Source: Streptomyces sp. R21
Lineage (GTDB): Bacteria > Actinomycetota > Actinomycetes > Streptomycetales > Streptomycetaceae
DNA: 64,000 nucleotides
Assembly: GCF_041051975.1 (NCBI RefSeq)
Contig: NZ_CP163435.1
Coordinates: 5,298,501-5,362,500 of the forward strand
Reading direction: 5' to 3'
Below, in pieces: positions 35,524 through 43,381 of the stretch. Numbering within the stretch: position 1 is the stretch's first letter; each line of letters starts with the position of its first letter. The translations under genes and the position numbers were made by a program. Under the pieces are notes generated by a model. The model ran no database searches. It was not told the origin of the DNA and saw nothing but the letters and a program-made list of their open reading frames with translations.

Positions 35524-37035
35524 ATGGGATCGGAGCAGGTCCGCCGCTGGGAGTCGGGAGCACTCGCACATGCCGTCACGGACCCCTTCGGCCAGGGCCC
35601 CGTCCCCTGGCTCCGCGGCAGCGAGACCTACTTCGACGACACCGGCCAGGTAGTCCCCTGGTACGTGGACATGGACACGGGCCCCGCCCTGGCCCACGCC
35701 CCCAGAATCCCCACCCCGCGCCTCGCCGGAGCCCCGCGCCCCGCCGGAGGCCCCCGCTCCGCAGACGACGTCCACCGCCAGATCAAGGGCTTCTCCTCCA
35801 CCGGCGCGGCCGCCCCGGGCGAGGCCATCGACTTCCACATCACCGTCGACCCGCCCCAGGAATTCAGCGTCGACATCTACCGCATCGGCCACTACGGCGG
35901 CGACGGCGCATCCAAGATCACCACCAGCCCCCGCCTCTCCGGCATCGTCCAGCCCCCGCCCCTCACCGCGGACCGCACGGTCTCCTGCCACCACTGGTGG
36001 CTGTCGTGGCGGCTCCAGATCCCGTCCTACTGGAGCATCGGGGCGTACGTCGCCGTACTCACCACCGTCGACGGCTACCGCTCGCACATCCCCTTCACCG
36101 TCCGCGACGACCACCCCGCCGACCTGCTACTTCTCCTCCCGGACATCACGTGGCAGGCGTACAACCTCTACCCGGAGGACGGCCGCACGGGCGCGAGCCT
36201 GTACCACGCATGGGACGACGGAGGCCGGCTCCTCGGCGAGTCGGACGCCGCGACGACGGTGTCCTTCGACCGCCCGTACGCGGGCGCGGGCCTCCCCCTC
36301 CACGTGGGCCACGCCTACGACTTCATCCGCTGGGCCGAGCGCTACGGCTACGACCTCGCCTACGCCGACGCCCGCGACCTGCACGCCGGCCGCGTCGACC
36401 CCACCCGCTACCGGGGCCTGGTCTTCCCGGGCCACGACGAGTACTGGTCGGCGCAGATGCGCCGCACCACGGAACGCGCCCGCGACCACGGCACGTCCCT
36501 CGTCTTCCTCTCCGCCAACACCCTGTACTGGCAGGTCGAGTTGGGCCCGTCCCCGTCAGGCGTCGGCGACCGCCTGCTCACCTGCCTCAAGCGCCGCTGC
36601 CCGGGCAAACCGGCCCTGTGGCGCGAGATCGACCGCCCGGAGCAACAGCTCATCGGCATCCAGTACGCGGGACGCGTCCCGGAACCGAGCCCCCTGGTCG
36701 TCCGCAACGCCGACCACTGGCTGTGGGACGCGACCGGCGCGCACGAGGGCGACGAACTGGAGGGCATGGTCGCCGGCGAGGCGGACCGCTACTTCCCGCG
36801 CGCCCCGCTCCCCGAGCACCAGGGCCGCATCCTCCTCGCCCACTCCCCGTACCGGGACAGCGAGGGCACCGCCCGTCACCAGGAGACGTCCCTCTACCGG
36901 GCCCCGTCCGGCGCCCTGGTCTTCGCGTCCGGAACGTTCGCCTGGTCCCCGGCCCTGGACCGGCCGGGCCACGTGGACCCCCGTGTCCAGCGAGCCACCG
37001 CAAACCTCCTGGACCGCATCTGCAAACGCGACTGA
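35524..37035 (+). CDS. N,N-dimethylformamidase beta-subunit-like protein
   Basis: A 503-residue protein matching the DMFase large-subunit-like family. It has an N-terminal beta domain (IKGFSSTGAAAPGEAIDFHI, FSVDIYRIGHYGGDGASKI) and a catalytic-like domain (TWQAYNLYPEDGRTGASLYH, VGHAYDFIRWAERYGYDLAY, LVFPGHDEYWSAQMRRTTERA). The latter is followed by VFASGTFAWSPALDRPGHVDP, a glutaminase/trehalose-utilisation-like core. No small alpha-subunit gene is adjacent, so activity on DMF is doubtful. No signal peptide is seen at the ATG 35524 start. It sits between a membrane protein and purC, with no obvious operon. Function unknown. Confidence 0.75.
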   Translation: MGSEQVRRWESGALAHAVTDPFGQGPVPWLRGSETYFDDTGQVVPWYVDMDTGPALAHAPRIPTPRLAGAPRPAGGPRSADDVHRQIKGFSSTGAAAPGEAIDFHITVDPPQEFSVDIYRIGHYGGDGASKITTSPRLSGIVQPPPLTADRTVSCHHWWLSWRLQIPSYWSIGAYVAVLTTVDGYRSHIPFTVRDDHPADLLLLLPDITWQAYNLYPEDGRTGASLYHAWDDGGRLLGESDAATTVSFDRPYAGAGLPLHVGHAYDFIRWAERYGYDLAYADARDLHAGRVDPTRYRGLVFPGHDEYWSAQMRRTTERARDHGTSLVFLSANTLYWQVELGPSPSGVGDRLLTCLKRRCPGKPALWREIDRPEQQLIGIQYAGRVPEPSPLVVRNADHWLWDATGAHEGDELEGMVAGEADRYFPRAPLPEHQGRILLAHSPYRDSEGTARHQETSLYRAPSGALVFASGTFAWSPALDRPGHVDPRVQRATANLLDRICKRD

Positions 37036-37106
37036 ACCCCCTGTCGGCGGCCCGCTCCCGCGTACGGGAGAATCAAGCCGTTCAGACATAACCACGGGGA
37101 GGAACC

Positions 37107-38006
37107 GTGTCCGGATTCGTCGAAAAGCCCGAGCCCCTCCAGGTCCCGGGTCTGGTACATCTGCACACCGGCAAGGTGCGCGACCTGTACCAGAACGAGG
37201 CGGGCGACCTCATCATGGTTGCCAGCGACCGCATGTCCGCCTACGACTGGGTGCTCCCCACGGAGATCCCGGACAAGGGCCGCGTGCTCACCCAGCTTTC
37301 GCTCTGGTGGTTCGACCAGCTCGTCGACCTGGCGCCGAACCACGTCCTGAGCACCGAACTCCCGCCGGGCGCCCCCGCCGACTGGCAGGGCCGGACGCTC
37401 GTGTGCAAGTCGCTGCGGATGGTCCCCGTGGAGTGCGTGGCGCGCGGCTACCTCACCGGCTCGGGCCTGGTCGAGTACAACGACTCCCGCACCGTCTGCG
37501 GCCTCGCCCTCCCCGAGGGCCTGACCGACGGTTCGGAGCTGCCCGCGCCGATCTTCACCCCGGCCACCAAGGCCGCGGTCGGCGAGCACGACGAGAACGT
37601 GTCGTACGAGGAGGTCGTCCGCCAGGTCGGCGCGGACACGGCGGCCCAGCTGCGCCAGGCGACGCTCGCCGTCTACGCCCGCGCCCGCGACATCGCGCGC
37701 GAGCGGGGCATCATCCTCGCGGACACGAAGTTCGAGTTCGGCTTCGACGGGGAGACGCTCGTCCTCGCCGACGAGGTGCTCACCCCGGACTCGTCCCGCT
37801 TCTGGCCGGCCGAGACCTGGGAGCCGGGCCGCGCCCAGCCGTCGTACGACAAGCAGTTCGTGCGCGACTGGCTGACCTCCGCCGAGTCCGGCTGGGACCG
37901 CAGGAGCGAGCAGCCGCCGCCGGCCCTGCCCCAGCAGGTGGTGGACGCGACGCGCGCGAAGTACATCGACGCGTACGAGCGCCTGACAGGCGCGAACTGG
38001 TCATGA
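37107..38006 (+). CDS. purC: SAICAR synthetase
   Basis: PurC joins CAIR and aspartate with ATP to give SAICAR. The 299-residue protein shows HTGKVRDLYQNEAGDLIMVASDRMSAYDW at the N-terminus, VECVARGYLTGSGLVEYN and GIILADTKFEFGFDGETLVLADEVLTPDSSRFW, the usual signatures. The GTG at 37107 has GGGGAGGAA upstream. Length fits the actinobacterial/yeast-type enzyme rather than the short E. coli form. It is followed by two GC hairpins and tRNA-Gly on the other strand. Confidence 0.97.
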   Translation: MSGFVEKPEPLQVPGLVHLHTGKVRDLYQNEAGDLIMVASDRMSAYDWVLPTEIPDKGRVLTQLSLWWFDQLVDLAPNHVLSTELPPGAPADWQGRTLVCKSLRMVPVECVARGYLTGSGLVEYNDSRTVCGLALPEGLTDGSELPAPIFTPATKAAVGEHDENVSYEEVVRQVGADTAAQLRQATLAVYARARDIARERGIILADTKFEFGFDGETLVLADEVLTPDSSRFWPAETWEPGRAQPSYDKQFVRDWLTSAESGWDRRSEQPPPALPQQVVDATRAKYIDAYERLTGANWS

Positions 38007-38019
38007 CCGGATGACGAGA

Positions 38020-38041
38020 GCCCCGGTCGACCGACCGGGGC
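38020..38041 (+). terminator. purC hairpin terminator
   Basis: GCCCCGGTCG-AC-CGACCGGGGC is a perfect ten-base stem 13 bp after the purC stop. No U-tract follows. Confidence 0.6.
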
Positions 38042-38046
38042 GAACT

Positions 38047-38100
38047 CGTCGTGACCACGCACCGCCCGCCGTACGTCGTGACCACGCACTGCCCGCCGTA
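38047..38100. repeat. 27-bp tandem duplication
   Basis: CGTCGTGACCACGCACCGCC and the following CGCCGTA (38047-38073) are repeated at 38074-38100 with one mismatch. The pair lies between two similar hairpins, so the block may have grown by local duplication. Confidence 0.7.
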
Positions 38101-38114
38101 CGACAACGTACGAC

Positions 38115-38144
38115 GAAGGCCCCGGTCAACCGACCGGGGCCTTC
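38115..38144. terminator. Hairpin terminator between purC and tRNA-Gly
   Basis: GAAGGCCCCGGTC-AACC-GACCGGGGCCTTC is a perfect 13-base stem. It can end the leftward tRNA-Gly transcript and back up the purC terminator. Confidence 0.75.
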
Positions 38145-38152
38145 ATCCTCTG

Positions 38153-38225
38153 AGCGAACGACGAGGTTCGAACTCGCGACCTCAACCTTGGCAAGGTTGC
38201 GCTCTACCAACTGAGCTACGTTCGC
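38153..38225 (-). tRNA. tRNA-Gly(GCC)
   Basis: Reverse strand: acceptor GCGAACG/CGTTCGC, D-loop with GG, anticodon loop TTGCCAA (GCC), T-loop TTCGAAC. CCA is not encoded. It is nearly identical to the gene at 42091-42163. Confidence 0.93.
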
Positions 38226-38248
38226 ACTGCGCCGTGGCGCGAGAGCAA

Positions 38249-38857
38249 CTATACCCAACCCCGCTCCCGCGCGAGACGCACCGCCGTGTGCCGGTTCTCC
38301 GCCCCGAGCTTGGAGACGGCGGACGACAGGTAGTTCCGTACGGTCCCCTGCGACAGCGCGGCCCGCTCCGCGATCTCCGCGACGGGCGCCCCGTCGGCGG
38401 CGAATTCGAGCACCTCGGCCTCGCGCGCGGTCAGCGGCGAGTCCCCGGCGGAGATCGCGTCGGCGGCCAACTCCGGGTCCACATAACGGTTTCCCGCGTG
38501 CACCGTACGGATGATCTCCGCGAGCCGCTGCGCACTGACGGTCTTGGGGACGAACCCGCGCACACCCGCCGCAAGCGCCCGCTTCAGATGCCCGGGGCGG
38601 CCATGGCTCGTCACGATCAGCACCCGGCACTCGGGCAGTTCGGCCCGCAGAGATGTGGCCACCCTCACACCGTCGGCGCCCGGCATCTGCAGATCGAGGA
38701 CGGCGACGTCGGGCGCGTGTGCCCGCGCCATCGCCAGCGCCTCCGGACCGGTGGCCGCCTCGGCCACCACGACCAGGTCGTCCTCCAGCCCCAGCAGCGC
38801 GGCGAGTGCTCCCCGGATCAGATGCTCGTCATCGGCGAGCAGCAGCCGCACGCTCAT
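38249..38857 (-). CDS. NarL/LuxR-type response regulator
   Basis: A 202-residue regulator. The receiver domain holds the phospho-acceptor Asp55 in VAVLDLQMPG, acidic pocket DD (ADDEH) and Lys in GFVPKTVS. A LuxR helix-turn-helix follows (SPLTAREAEVLEFAADGAPVAEIAERAALSQGTVRNYLSSAVSKLG). The ATG at 38857 overlaps the kinase stop by four bases. It is the partner of that kinase and probably controls the ABC exporter encoded upstream, a common arrangement of DesK/LiaS-type systems. Confidence 0.94.
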   Translation of the reverse strand: MSVRLLLADDEHLIRGALAALLGLEDDLVVVAEAATGPEALAMARAHAPDVAVLDLQMPGADGVRVATSLRAELPECRVLIVTSHGRPGHLKRALAAGVRGFVPKTVSAQRLAEIIRTVHAGNRYVDPELAADAISAGDSPLTAREAEVLEFAADGAPVAEIAERAALSQGTVRNYLSSAVSKLGAENRHTAVRLARERGWV

Positions 38858-40113
38858 GCGGTGACCTCCTTCACAGTCGGCGGTACCTCGGCGGTGCTCG
38901 GCGTCAGCGGCACCTCGGCAGTCAGGCGGAACAGCCCGTCCCCCGCGGGCCCCGCCCGCAGCACCCCGTCGACCCCGGCCAGCCGCTCCCGCAGCCCCGC
39001 GAGCCCGGACCCCCGCCCCGGCCCAGCGCCGAGCGATCCCGCATCCGCCGGCACCCCGTCGTTCTCGACGGTGAGCACCACGCGCCCCTCGGCCGCCGCC
39101 AGCATCACCGTGCAGTGCTCGGCGTCCCCGTGCCGCAGCACGTTGGTCGTCGCCTCCCGTACGACCCAGCCGAGCGCAGACTGCACCTCGCCCCGCAGCC
39201 CGACCACCTCGCCGGTCACGGCGCAAGCTATCCCAGCTGCGGTCAACACGCCGTGCGCACCGGCGAGTTCGACGCCCAGGTCGGCATCCCGATATCCCCG
39301 TACGACATCCCGCACCTCCCGCTGCGACTCCCGGGCGATCCGCTGCACCTCGATCATCTGGTCCACCGCCTCGGGCCGTTCCCGCCGTGCGAGCTGTACG
39401 GCCAGCTCGCTCTTCAGCGCGATGACCGCGAGGTTGCGGCCCATCACGTCGTGCAGGTCGCGCCCGAAGCGGAGCCGTTCCTCGGCGACGGCGAGCCGGG
39501 TGCGGGTCTCGCGGGCCTCGTCGAGGGCGTAGACGGCGTTGAGCAGCCAGACGGAGAAGACGGAGGTGAAGGCCATGAATCCGGCACCGATGAGCACCGC
39601 GAACGCCACGCCGAGCGCGGCGGGGCCGGGCATGCCCAGCGGGAAGGACACGGCCGCCGCCCCGACGGCGAAGCCCGCGACGATCGCGACCACCCGCCGC
39701 CGGTTGCGCACGCCGAGCGCGATGGCGCCCGCGCCGAAGATCAGCACGCCGGTGAAGAGCGTGCCCGCGGCGGTGTCGATGTCGTCGCCGGACGGACCGT
39801 ACTTCTTCACGACGAGCGCGATGTTCGCGAGCACGAAGGTGAACGCGCCGAGCGCCCACAGGAGCCGTACGGGCTGGTCGCGGCGGCCTCGGGTCCAGTC
39901 GAGCGCCCGGGACGCGGCCACCCCGCAGACGACCGCGTGCGCGCCGACCATCGCCAGCAGCCAGCCCCCGATCCCCAGCCCCGCCTGGCCGAGCACCGGC
40001 AGCCCGATCGCCGCGATCTCGATCACGGCGAAGAAGTGGAAGGACCACCGCGTGTACGTCTCGACCTTCGCCGGCGTGCTCTTCCCACGCCACCAGGCCC
40101 CCGGTCGGCTCAT
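38854..40113 (-). CDS. Sensor histidine kinase, HisKA_3 type
   Basis: A 419-residue DesK-like kinase. The N-terminal half has five to six membrane helices (FHFFAVIEIAAIGLPVLG to FMAFTSVFSVWLLNAVYAL) with short loops, so it may sense the membrane. The dimerisation motif is RLRFGRDLHDVMGRNLAVIALKSELA with the phospho-His. The ATPase domain has VVREATTNVLRHGDAEHC (N-box) and GSGLAGLRERLAGVDG (G-box). It overlaps the regulator gene by four bases, and the ABC permease ends 17 bp upstream. All four genes read in one direction. Confidence 0.93.
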   Translation of the reverse strand: MSRPGAWWRGKSTPAKVETYTRWSFHFFAVIEIAAIGLPVLGQAGLGIGGWLLAMVGAHAVVCGVAASRALDWTRGRRDQPVRLLWALGAFTFVLANIALVVKKYGPSGDDIDTAAGTLFTGVLIFGAGAIALGVRNRRRVVAIVAGFAVGAAAVSFPLGMPGPAALGVAFAVLIGAGFMAFTSVFSVWLLNAVYALDEARETRTRLAVAEERLRFGRDLHDVMGRNLAVIALKSELAVQLARRERPEAVDQMIEVQRIARESQREVRDVVRGYRDADLGVELAGAHGVLTAAGIACAVTGEVVGLRGEVQSALGWVVREATTNVLRHGDAEHCTVMLAAAEGRVVLTVENDGVPADAGSLGAGPGRGSGLAGLRERLAGVDGVLRAGPAGDGLFRLTAEVPLTPSTAEVPPTVKEVTA

Positions 40114-40130
40114 CTCCCGCACCCCCGCGT

Positions 40131-40922
40131 TCAGCGCCGTGGCTCCCAGCGGAACCACCGTCGTACAGCAAACACCGCGACCACGGTCCAGGCCACCGCC
40201 GTTGCCACGGCGCCCAGGGCGTCGTACGCGGAGAGTCCGCCGCTCCAGCCGCCGCCGCTCCAGCCGGCCCGGATCAGCCGGATCGCCGGGGAGAGCGGCA
40301 GCAGTTCGCAGACGGAGGCGATCCGGTCGGGCAGCACCTCTGTGGGGATCGCGATGCCCGAGCCCATCATCGACACGAACAGCAATGGCAACGCGGTGAC
40401 CTGCGCACTCTCCACGGTCCTGCTGAAACTCGCCGTGAGCGCCGCGAGCGCGGCGCACAGGACGAGGCCCAACAGCAGCCCGAGCAGGGCGAGATGGGGC
40501 GCACGGGGTGCCGGCGCGTCGAGGAGCACCGTGCAGCCGACGGCCACGACCACGGACTGTACGAGGCCGATGGCGGCGGCGGGCAGGGCGGCGCCGGCGA
40601 GGATCTCCCGGTCGCCCAGCTCCCCGGTGCGCAGCCGCTTGAGGACGAGTTCCTCGCGGCGGGCGACGTAGACGCTCACCAGTGCCGAGTACACGGCGAA
40701 GAGCAGCGAGAAGCCGATCGCGGAGGTGAGCATCACCGTGCCGACGGTGAGGCCCTCGGCCTTGAGGTCCATCTCCTCGACGGCCGGCCGCGCGCTGAAC
40801 GGCAGCGCCAGCGGCACGAACAGCGCCGTGACGATCACGCCCTTGTTGCGGCTCAGCAGGGTCAGCTCGGCCCGCGCGAGAGCGCCCAGCCGCCCGGCCG
40901 GGGTGGTCATCACCGTGCTCAT
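40131..40922 (-). CDS. ABC-2 type exporter permease
   Basis: A 263-residue permease with six membrane helices. It starts LGALARAELTLLSRNKGVIVTALFVPLALP and contains the ABC-2 features SAIGFSLLFAVYSALVSVYVARREELVLKRLRTGE (membrane helix then coupling helix) and IAIPTEVLPDRIASVCELLPLSPAIRLIRAGW near the end. The ATG overlaps the stop of the ATPase gene by four bases. Substrate unknown; the linkage to a DesK-like sensor is often seen with membrane-active-compound resistance pumps. Confidence 0.9.
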   Translation of the reverse strand: MSTVMTTPAGRLGALARAELTLLSRNKGVIVTALFVPLALPFSARPAVEEMDLKAEGLTVGTVMLTSAIGFSLLFAVYSALVSVYVARREELVLKRLRTGELGDREILAGAALPAAAIGLVQSVVVAVGCTVLLDAPAPRAPHLALLGLLLGLVLCAALAALTASFSRTVESAQVTALPLLFVSMMGSGIAIPTEVLPDRIASVCELLPLSPAIRLIRAGWSGGGWSGGLSAYDALGAVATAVAWTVVAVFAVRRWFRWEPRR

Positions 40923-41932
40923 GCCACGACCTCCTTCTCACTCACGCTGTCCCCAGCCCCAGCCCGATCTCCGCTTCCGGCCCGATCCCCGCTCCCGGCC
41001 CGTCCACCCGCCTCCCGCGCGATCCGCAGGAACGCCTCCTCCAGCGAGGCGGCCCGCACATCGAGCCCGCGCAGTTCCACACCGGTCCGCTCGGCCCACA
41101 ACAGCAGCCCGGTGGCGGTGCGCTGGAGTTCGTTCGTGCGCAGCCGGACCGTGCGGCCGGACGTCTCGTGGCCACTCACGCCGAGCTCGGCGAGCGGCGG
41201 CAGGTCGCCGACGAACCAGCCGTCGGGCAGCGCGAAGGAGATCCGGGACGGCTGGGAGGCGGTCACCTCGGCGAGCGTGCCGGAGACGGCGATCTGCCCG
41301 TCGTGGAGGATCGCCAGCCGGTCGGCCAACTCCTCCGCCTCCTCCAGGTAGTGCGTGGTCAGCAGCACGGTGGTGCCGTCGTCGCGCAGCCGCCGCACCA
41401 ACTCCCAGGTGTCCCGGCGCCCTTCGGCGTCGAGCCCGGTCGTCGGCTCGTCGAGGAAGAGGATCTCGGGGCGGCCGAGGAGCGCGAGCGCCAGGTCCAG
41501 GCGCCGCCGCTCGCCGCCGGACAACTGCTTGACCCGTACGCCGGCCCGCCGCTCCAGGCCGACCAGCGCCAGCGCCTCGCCCACCGGCCGGGCCCCGCTG
41601 GTGCAGCCCGCCCACATCCGTACGGTCTCGGTGACCGTCAGCTCGGAGGGGAAGCCGCCCTCCTGGAGCATCACGCCGATCCGGGGCCGTACGGCCGCCC
41701 GCTCCGTGTACGGGTCGTGCCCGAGGATGCGCACCTGCCCGGAGGCCGGGGGCGCGAGGCCCTCCAGCAGCTCGACGGTGGAGGTCTTGCCCGCGCCGTT
41801 CGTGCCGAGGAGCGCGAAGAGCTCACCCGGTGCCACGGTGAACGTGACTCCGCGGACCGCCTCGAAATCTCCCCCGTACACGCGCCGCAGATCAGTGACG
41901 TCAATCACGTGCTCGTGCTCGTCCGTGTTCAT
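40919..41932 (-). CDS. ABC exporter ATP-binding protein
   Basis: A 337-residue ATPase. Walker A is LLGTNGAGKTSTVELLEGL, Q-loop GVMLQEGGFPSELTVTETV, signature VKQLSGGERRRLDLALALLG, Walker B EILFLDEPTTGLDAEGR, H-loop TTVLLTTHYLEEAE. The C-terminal 90 residues form the extension typical of drug-export ATPases, ending in a Gly/Asp/Arg repeat (AGSGDRAGSGDRAGAGD). It is the first gene of the operon ATPase-permease-kinase-regulator. Confidence 0.94.
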   Translation of the reverse strand: MNTDEHEHVIDVTDLRRVYGGDFEAVRGVTFTVAPGELFALLGTNGAGKTSTVELLEGLAPPASGQVRILGHDPYTERAAVRPRIGVMLQEGGFPSELTVTETVRMWAGCTSGARPVGEALALVGLERRAGVRVKQLSGGERRRLDLALALLGRPEILFLDEPTTGLDAEGRRDTWELVRRLRDDGTTVLLTTHYLEEAEELADRLAILHDGQIAVSGTLAEVTASQPSRISFALPDGWFVGDLPPLAELGVSGHETSGRTVRLRTNELQRTATGLLLWAERTGVELRGLDVRAASLEEAFLRIAREAGGRAGSGDRAGSGDRAGAGDSVSEKEVVA

Positions 41933-42055
41933 GAAATCAGCGTCCCCGCGGAGGGGATCCGGCAGCAGTGCGCGCTGTCATCACTCGGCATGACAAATGT
42001 CAGAGGGGCCGCGGACGGGCACAGCAATGAGACGGGTCGGACTGATCACAGCAAA

Positions 42056-42080
42056 AAGCCCCAGTCGATGACTGGGGCTT
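42056..42080 (-). terminator. Intrinsic terminator of the tRNA-Gly cluster
   Basis: AAGCCCCAGT-CGATG-ACTGGGGCTT followed on the reverse strand by a T-run (TTTTTGC). It ends leftward transcription of the tRNA-Gly genes and may also act on the ABC operon side. Confidence 0.8.
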
Positions 42081-42090
42081 CCTGAACTGG

Positions 42091-42163
42091 AGCGGACGAC
42101 GAGGCTCGAACTCGCGACCTCAACCTTGGCAAGGTTGCGCTCTACCAACTGAGCTACGTCCGC
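42091..42163 (-). tRNA. tRNA-Gly(GCC)
   Basis: Reverse strand: acceptor GCGGACG/CGTCCGC, canonical D-loop GTTGGTA, anticodon loop TTGCCAA, T-arm with TTCGAGC. Similar to the tRNA at 38153-38225 with different acceptor pairs. Confidence 0.93.
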
Positions 42164-42242
42164 ATTGCCTCCGACCAGCTCTCACTGATCGGCGCGAGCA
42201 CCAGCCTACCTGATCCAGAAGGATGCCTGGTAAGCGATGCAG

Positions 42243-42314
42243 AGCGGGTGACAGGAATTGCACACTGCGCCTTCCCCCTGGAAGGGGGATGTTCTGCTAC
42301 TGAACTACACCCGC
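42243..42314 (-). tRNA. Atypical tRNA-Gly(UCC) with non-canonical D- and T-loops
   Basis: The reverse strand folds with acceptor GCGGGTG/CACCCGC, D-stem GTTC/GAAC and an anticodon arm TCCCC-CTTCCAG-GGGGA giving UCC. The D-loop reads AGTAGCA, so position 18 is A rather than G. The T-arm reads GCAG-TGTGCAATTC-CTGT, with GTGC replacing the universal G-T-psi-C. The T-stem has only about four pairs. It lies 80 bp upstream of the second tRNA-Gly(GCC), probably co-transcribed. CCA is not encoded. Confidence 0.8.
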
Positions 42315-42438
42315 GTGACTCCGTGAGGTGCGGCTTTTCGGCCTTGCCCCTCGGCGTGTTCCAGACTCTAGCTGACCAGCGGGGGGTCAGCGCAAGTCGG
42401 TTGCGCCGAGGGGCAGCTGACCGGTCCCCGCGCGGGGG

Positions 42439-42756
42439 TCAGTGCGCCTCGGCGAACGCCTCGTAGACCTTCTTGGGGATGCGGCCCCGCGGCGGCACGT
42501 CCAGCTTGTTGGAGCGGGCCCAGGCGCGGACGGCGGCGGGGTCGGGGGTCAACGCGGTGTGCGTGTACGCCTTCCCGGACTTCGACTGCTTGCGGCCGGC
42601 CTCGACGTACGGGGCGAGGACCTTCCGCAGTTTCTTGGCGTTGGCTTGATTCAGGTCGATCTCGTACGACTTGCCGTCCAGACCGAAGGCGATCGTCTCC
42701 GCCGCTTCTGAGCCGTCGATGTCGTCGGAGAGAGTGACCACGACACGCTGCGCCAC
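42439..42756 (-). CDS. lsr2: Lsr2-type nucleoid-associated silencer
   Basis: Lsr2 bridges AT-rich DNA and silences foreign and antibiotic genes. The 105-residue protein has the N-terminal dimerisation domain (MAQRVVVTLSDDIDGSEAAETIAFGLDGKSYEIDL, NAKKLRKVLAPYVEAGR). A linker follows, then the C-terminal DNA-binding domain ending VRAWARSNKLDVPPRGRIPKKVYEAFAEAH, where RGR inserts in the minor groove. A Lsr2-like paralogue exists in many Streptomyces; position next to purS favours the main copy. The upstream DNA is unusually AT-rich. Confidence 0.92.
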   Translation of the reverse strand: MAQRVVVTLSDDIDGSEAAETIAFGLDGKSYEIDLNQANAKKLRKVLAPYVEAGRKQSKSGKAYTHTALTPDPAAVRAWARSNKLDVPPRGRIPKKVYEAFAEAH

Positions 42757-43117
42757 GAATATCGGTCCCTTCGTGCGACACCTTCACGATCACGCCCCAT
42801 GACGTGCTGAGACGTCATGAAGATGTCGGAGAGATGTCGACTGTCCGGCTGTTATTGAGGAAAGTATCGGCTATTGCCAATTCATTTGTACAGTGCCTGG
42901 CATTGCAATGTGAAGACCGACTAAATCCCTCCGCGTGTCCCAGCGCAATGGGGTTCCATCGGTCTTCCGGGATTTTTCCCCGAATTTTCCGTGAAGGTAC
43001 CCCCGTTGACGCGTGTCGGTGATGGCGGTCACGTAGGAAGCTACGAATCTACGCGAGTAGAAATTTTGTGCAGGTAGTCTGAACGAACCTGCTCAGCACC
43101 ACACACCGGGAGTGCCA
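42757..43117. promoter_or_regulatory. AT-rich divergent control region of lsr2 and purSQL
   Basis: From about 42800 to 43080 the GC content falls well below the window average. Next to purS, CGTAG-GAAG-CTACG (43032-43045) and TCTAC-GCGA-GTAGA (43048-43061) are two inverted repeats of one half-site, 16 bp apart. TAGTCT at 43075-43080 could be a -10 box. No gene is seen. Confidence 0.5.
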
Positions 43118-43381
43118 GTGGCACGCGTCGTAGTCGACGTCATGCTCAAGCCGGAGATCCTCGACCCCCAGGGCCAGGCGGTGCAGCGTGCGCTGCCGCG
43201 TCTCGGTTTCGACGGCATCTCCGACGTACGTCAGGGAAAGCGATTCGAACTCGAGGTTGACGGGCCGGTGGACGACGCCGCTCTCGCCCGCATCCACGAT
43301 CTTGCGGAATCCTTCCTCGCCAACACCGTGATCGAGGACTTCACCGTCAAGGTGGAGGAAGTCGCGGAGGCCGCAAAGTGA
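43118..43381 (+). CDS. purS: FGAM synthase subunit PurS
   Basis: PurS is the small bridging subunit of the three-part FGAM synthase, helping move ammonia from PurQ to PurL. The 87-residue product starts VARVVVDVMLKPEILDPQGQ and includes FDGISDVRQGKRFELEVDG, both typical. GTG 43118 is taken as start, five bases after GGGAG; GTG 43112 is possible. It overlaps purQ by four bases. Confidence 0.96.
   Translation: MARVVVDVMLKPEILDPQGQAVQRALPRLGFDGISDVRQGKRFELEVDGPVDDAALARIHDLAESFLANTVIEDFTVKVEEVAEAAK

Noticed and set aside
38051..40671. Long + strand open frames opposite the kinase and ABC genes
   Set aside because: They lack motifs and run across a tRNA; the reverse strand has complete two-component and ABC signatures.
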